From the NCBI GenBank assembly GCA_937927845.1, contig CALFXE010000287.1, forward strand, positions 1 to 9,418: a DNA stretch of 9,418 bases, read 5' to 3'. Positions within the stretch are counted from its first letter, which is position 1. Each line of letters opens with the position of its first letter. This document shows, piece by piece, positions 7,025-9,418 of the stretch. The notes under the pieces are model-generated. The model searched no databases. It was not told the DNA's origin and saw nothing but the letters and a program-made list of their open reading frames with translations. Position numbers and translations under genes: made by a program. The DNA comes from an uncultured Paludibacter sp. (GTDB lineage: Bacteria; Bacteroidota; Bacteroidia; Bacteroidales; Paludibacteraceae).

Positions 7025-7884
7025 TCATCTCCATCTTTACTGTAACGGAGATAGAATTTATTAACTGCAGCATCTGTAAAGTGCCACTCTTTAATTTCTC
7101 TATTATCGCAATCTCTTTTAAAGACCTTTTTGATTGCCACCTTTTTGGGAAGGTTCTTTATTTCACTGATATAGAAATCATTCTTGATTTGAATATCATC
7201 GCCGGAATTTCTCATCGAATAAGTAATGATATTACTGAAGGTAACAGGCGAATTTGCCGATGTAAATTTAAGCGGTCTCACCTGTTTCTTAGACGGATAC
7301 AACAGCAAATTACAATCACGGAAAAGAGTTTCATATATTGAATATTCAGAAAAGTATTTAGCAGTATGCGGAGGAATAGCAACGATAGGCTCCTCGGAAT
7401 AAGTAACCTGGCTTGAAGTGGCTGTAGACTTTTCCTTGGCATCTGTTCCTCCAAACAAACCCGGCATCAACACACTTAAATCGGCAATCTTAGAAGCCTT
7501 GCCATCTTCCGAAACACTATTCAGCACCGGCAATCCATTCTTGAAGCCCCACACACTGACGGTCTGCTGATTTGAAAAACTCTGTGACACACTCCTTGCG
7601 AACGTTCTGTTAAGCGAATAATCGTAAGCGATCCCATTCTTCACAAAGAAACTTTCCGCCAGATTCACATAAATGGTAAGATCCGATTTATTATGAAAAA
7701 GAAAACCCGCGTTTCCCCCCTCCGACCACAAGTTATAATACACTTTACAATTTGCATCCTCAAAAAACAAAGCATTCTGTTCTGATTTAAGGTTATCGCA
7801 CTGAGTGGTAGCCACCTGAAAGAAAGTTGATTTACACGAGCTCAAAGCCAGAACAACAAACAACGAAAGAAATAAATGTTTCAT
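7012..7884 (-). CDS. Predicted lipoprotein of unknown function
   Basis: A 290-residue protein starting at ATG 7884. This start is preferred over the in-frame ATG at 7953 because it gives a clean lipoprotein signal peptide: Met-Lys-His, a hydrophobic run and a lipobox ending at C17 (LALSSC). The mature protein would be anchored in the inner or outer membrane. The rest is mostly beta-like with no motif I recognise; features include NKSDLTIYVNLAESFFV (near 65-81), a Ser/Thr-rich stretch (about 150-165) and a lysine-rich end. It resembles uncharacterised Bacteroides proteins by general feel only. A cell-envelope lipoprotein is out of place between restriction genes and the radical SAM cassette, and its 3' end overlaps a gene remnant, so it may have been inserted. 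A hairpin and an inverted repeat occupy its leader. Confidence 0.8.
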   Translation of the reverse strand: MKHLFLSLFVVLALSSCKSTFFQVATTQCDNLKSEQNALFFEDANCKVYYNLWSEGGNAGFLFHNKSDLTIYVNLAESFFVKNGIAYDYSLNRTFARSVSQSFSNQQTVSVWGFKNGLPVLNSVSEDGKASKIADLSVLMPGLFGGTDAKEKSTATSSQVTYSEEPIVAIPPHTAKYFSEYSIYETLFRDCNLLLYPSKKQVRPLKFTSANSPVTFSNIITYSMRNSGDDIQIKNDFYISEIKNLPKKVAIKKVFKRDCDNREIKEWHFTDAAVNKFYLRYSKDGDDSKY

Positions 7885-8115
7885 AATAGTAATACGTTTA
7901 TCCCTATTCCCTCTGGATAAAATTAAAATAATAAAGCGGGGAATCAACCTCAAAAGGTCCGCTTCATACTAACTATGTGTTCAAAAAATACTCTTATACT
8001 ATGCAATCCTATTATTTAGGTATGGTTAACTATATTCATTTTCTTTAAAATACGGAATATCTACTCTTCAAATTGAGTCGTCACCATATTTAATTTATAT
8101 TTAGACATTAATACT
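7885..8115. other. Gap between lipoprotein and nuclease genes
   Basis: About 230 bp with no supportable gene. It holds the hairpin at 7934-7964 and a 7-bp inverted repeat, TTTATCC (7897-7903) and GGATAAA (7915-7921), whose near arm lies 12 bp upstream of the lipoprotein ATG. I find no good TTTG / TAnnTTTG promoter pair for the lipoprotein gene. A 15-codon ATG frame (8108-8061) follows the nuclease gene but is too short to support. Confidence 0.4.
7934..7964 (-). terminator. Stem-loop followed by T-rich tract (candidate terminator)
   Basis: Read on the minus strand, AAGCGG (7964-7959) pairs with CCGCTT (7939-7934). Inside, ACCT and AGGT form a second short stem around a TTTG loop, with a one-sided bulge. 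The sequence after the stem is T-rich (TATTATTTTAATTTT), so it could end transcription of the hsdS-nuclease unit. It could equally be a leader structure of the lipoprotein mRNA. Confidence 0.4.
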
Positions 8116-8811
8116 TTAATAAATCTGACCTCTGTTAAATTGGAATATGTCTAGTACTTTATTCAGTACATTTGCTTTTGCAAAGTCCTCAATTTTATTC
8201 CATGAAAGAAAATGAATCATTTGTTCGTTAAAATTTAACTTCATACATTGCTTTTCCATTGATGGAACAATTCCTATGTAATAACAATTTGGTCTAACTC
8301 CTTTAAGCATTTCTACAGCTTTCTTTACAATTTCATTATTTCCAATTTTCCTTGAAATGTTTAGAATATCTTTTTTCGGTATATTATTGTCTAAGTTTTC
8401 AATATTTCTAATTAAAAACTCTTTTAAATACAGCTGATAAAATAAATTAGATGCATAGTGTGGCGCTCTGCCATTTAAATTTTTATCATGCTTCTCTTTA
8501 TAGTCTAATAGGCTATTAAAATACTCGAAATGCTTATTCAATGTCCAATTTTTTTTATTTGCTTTAACTTTTGCCTCAAAAAAGAGAATGAGTTTCTTTT
8601 TGGGATTATTGTAATAAGCAATTACGATTAAATCTGAAGTTCCAAATTGAGAAAACGATTGTTCTAAAAGAATATCATAATCATCAGGCTCATCAATTTC
8701 AGACAATACAGGTATTAATTTAATAAATTCCGTTATTAATCTCTTATTATCTCCAATGTTAAAGATTATAGAATTAACTATACCACGCTCAGAATAACCA
8801 TAGATTTTCAT
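8116..8811 (-). CDS. PD-(D/E)XK nuclease-like protein
   Basis: A 231-residue protein with the core of a PD-(D/E)XK nuclease: GTSD (D60), a gap containing a predicted strand, then FFEAK with E79 and K81 as metal-binding and catalytic residues. The N-terminal GYSERG segment (5-10) and the helix carrying E28 could supply a further acidic residue. No helicase, HTH or membrane segment is visible, so it would be a cytosolic stand-alone nuclease or a nuclease-fold regulatory protein. Its ATG lies 18 bp after the hsdS stop on the same strand, so it is probably co-transcribed with hsdS. It is strikingly more AT-rich and Lys/Asn/Ile-rich than hsdR, suggesting a different origin. The fold call rests on one motif and is moderately sure; substrate and partner are unknown. 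Confidence 0.7.
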   Translation of the reverse strand: MKIYGYSERGIVNSIIFNIGDNKRLITEFIKLIPVLSEIDEPDDYDILLEQSFSQFGTSDLIVIAYYNNPKKKLILFFEAKVKANKKNWTLNKHFEYFNSLLDYKEKHDKNLNGRAPHYASNLFYQLYLKEFLIRNIENLDNNIPKKDILNISRKIGNNEIVKKAVEMLKGVRPNCYYIGIVPSMEKQCMKLNFNEQMIHFLSWNKIEDFAKANVLNKVLDIFQFNRGQIY

Positions 8812-8829
8812 ATTATTTATATTAATTGG

Positions 8830-9418
8830 TTAAACTAACATTTGCTGTAACAATCCCTTCTTCCAGGCTTCCATCTTCTCTATTTGTGCACTGCTATGGC
8901 TTATCTTTTCATCTATGGCAGAGAGGAAAGTGGCTATTTTTTGTTGTTCGGGGAGAGAAGGATATGGAAGATTTATTTCGGAAAAATATTTATAGCTGAT
9001 CATCTTTCCATCTCTTATGCCTTCAATATTTTTATTTAAAGCTTTTATATACAATTCCGTTTTAAAGAAGGATTTGAAAAAACAATCTTCAATTTCCATT
9101 ATTGGACGGAGGATGATATATGCAGGACTGCAAATTCCATTATATTTACTATACTCTATTCCTCCCTGAAAAGATCTTAAGCTAATTATAAAATCACCAA
9201 TTTGAACTACTTTATAACTATCAACGCTCTTATCAGTAACTGTTATATTGTAGTCAATAAGCTCTCTTGGTATTGCTCCATATTCTTGAGTTATTGCTAG
9301 TATTGGCAACTCTGATATGTGATTCTTATCAGAAACATTTTTAAAAATATAGTTTCCTGGAAGTTCTTGCCAATCGGGGAAGTCTTGGTTGTTGTCGTCT
9401 TTGAAGCGGAGTTCTTGG
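8830..9418 (-). CDS. hsdS: Type I restriction-modification specificity subunit HsdS (5' end outside window)
   Basis: DNA-recognition subunit of the type I complex, which works with HsdM and the HsdR at the left end. About 196 residues are visible. The part at the window edge contains ELRFKDDNNQDFPDW, typical of the segment that precedes a target-recognition domain in HsdS. One recognition domain follows, then the conserved spacer helix LPEQQKIATFLSAIDEKI (8955-8902) and the usual ending WKKGLLQQM before the stop at 8832-8830. The frame stays open to position 9418, so a TTG at 9309 is not the start. The visible part is either the second half of a normal two-domain HsdS or a single-domain half-subunit whose start lies just outside. 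The recognition sequence cannot be predicted. Confidence 0.93.
   Translation of the reverse strand, partial: QELRFKDDNNQDFPDWQELPGNYIFKNVSDKNHISELPILAITQEYGAIPRELIDYNITVTDKSVDSYKVVQIGDFIISLRSFQGGIEYSKYNGICSPAYIILRPIMEIEDCFFKSFFKTELYIKALNKNIEGIRDGKMISYKYFSEINLPYPSLPEQQKIATFLSAIDEKISHSSAQIEKMEAWKKGLLQQMLV

Noticed and set aside
7885..7953. Upstream ATG (7953) extending the lipoprotein by 23 residues
   Set aside because: It would bury the lipoprotein signal peptide behind a charged segment; the internal ATG at 7884 gives a normal signal peptide and lipobox.
8061..8108. 15-codon ATG frame after the nuclease gene
   Set aside because: It is too short and AT-rich to separate from chance, although its spacing after the nuclease stop is gene-like; it might be the 5' stub of a lost gene.
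9307..9309. TTG at 9309 as the start of the HsdS fragment
   Set aside because: The frame continues open to the window edge and the upstream part has typical HsdS sequence.
1..9418. CRISPR arrays, tRNA genes, intact insertion sequences
   Set aside because: No regularly spaced direct repeats, tRNA-like cloverleaf or transposase reading frame was seen.

Overview
The window looks like a Bacteroidales (probably Bacteroides-type) chromosomal segment. Three things point there: AT-rich genes without Shine-Dalgarno sequences, a TAnnTTTG-type -7 promoter element ahead of hsdR, and a short lipoprotein signal peptide. All genes I can support lie on the minus strand, so transcription runs from the right edge to the left. 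No tRNA, rRNA, CRISPR array or intact insertion sequence was seen.

The two ends belong to one type I restriction-modification locus. The right edge (8830-9418) holds the 3' part of hsdS, the specificity subunit. The left edge (1-2543) holds about the first 847 codons of hsdR, the motor and nuclease subunit. hsdM is not in the window and would be expected beyond the right edge. Between hsdS and hsdR lies about 6.3 kb of cargo. In transcription order it is an AT-rich PD-(D/E)XK nuclease-like gene (8811-8116), a gap with a hairpin (8115-7885), a predicted lipoprotein gene (7884-7012), a start-less coding remnant (7024-6902), and a tight three-gene cassette (6875-2853).

The cassette is the most interesting part. 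It encodes a 615-residue protein with an N-terminal DUF1810 domain and a large unrecognised C-terminal part, a MoaA-like radical SAM enzyme with extra C-terminal cysteines, and a HemN/HemW-like radical SAM enzyme lacking the HemW HNxxYW motif. The genes are 6 bp and 3 bp apart and share one reading frame, so they are almost certainly co-translated and probably form one pathway. No function can be assigned from sequence. The position inside a type I R-M locus makes an accessory defence, nucleotide- or nucleic-acid-modification role a reasonable hypothesis only.

hsdR appears to have its own promoter (2653-2683). Its leader carries two perfect inverted repeats: a 9-bp repeat over the predicted transcription start and a 7-bp repeat further downstream. 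Restriction-subunit expression may therefore be controlled separately from hsdS and the cargo. Short orphan coding stretches at 7024-6902, and less certainly 2842-2720, suggest that the cargo slot has been recombined more than once.
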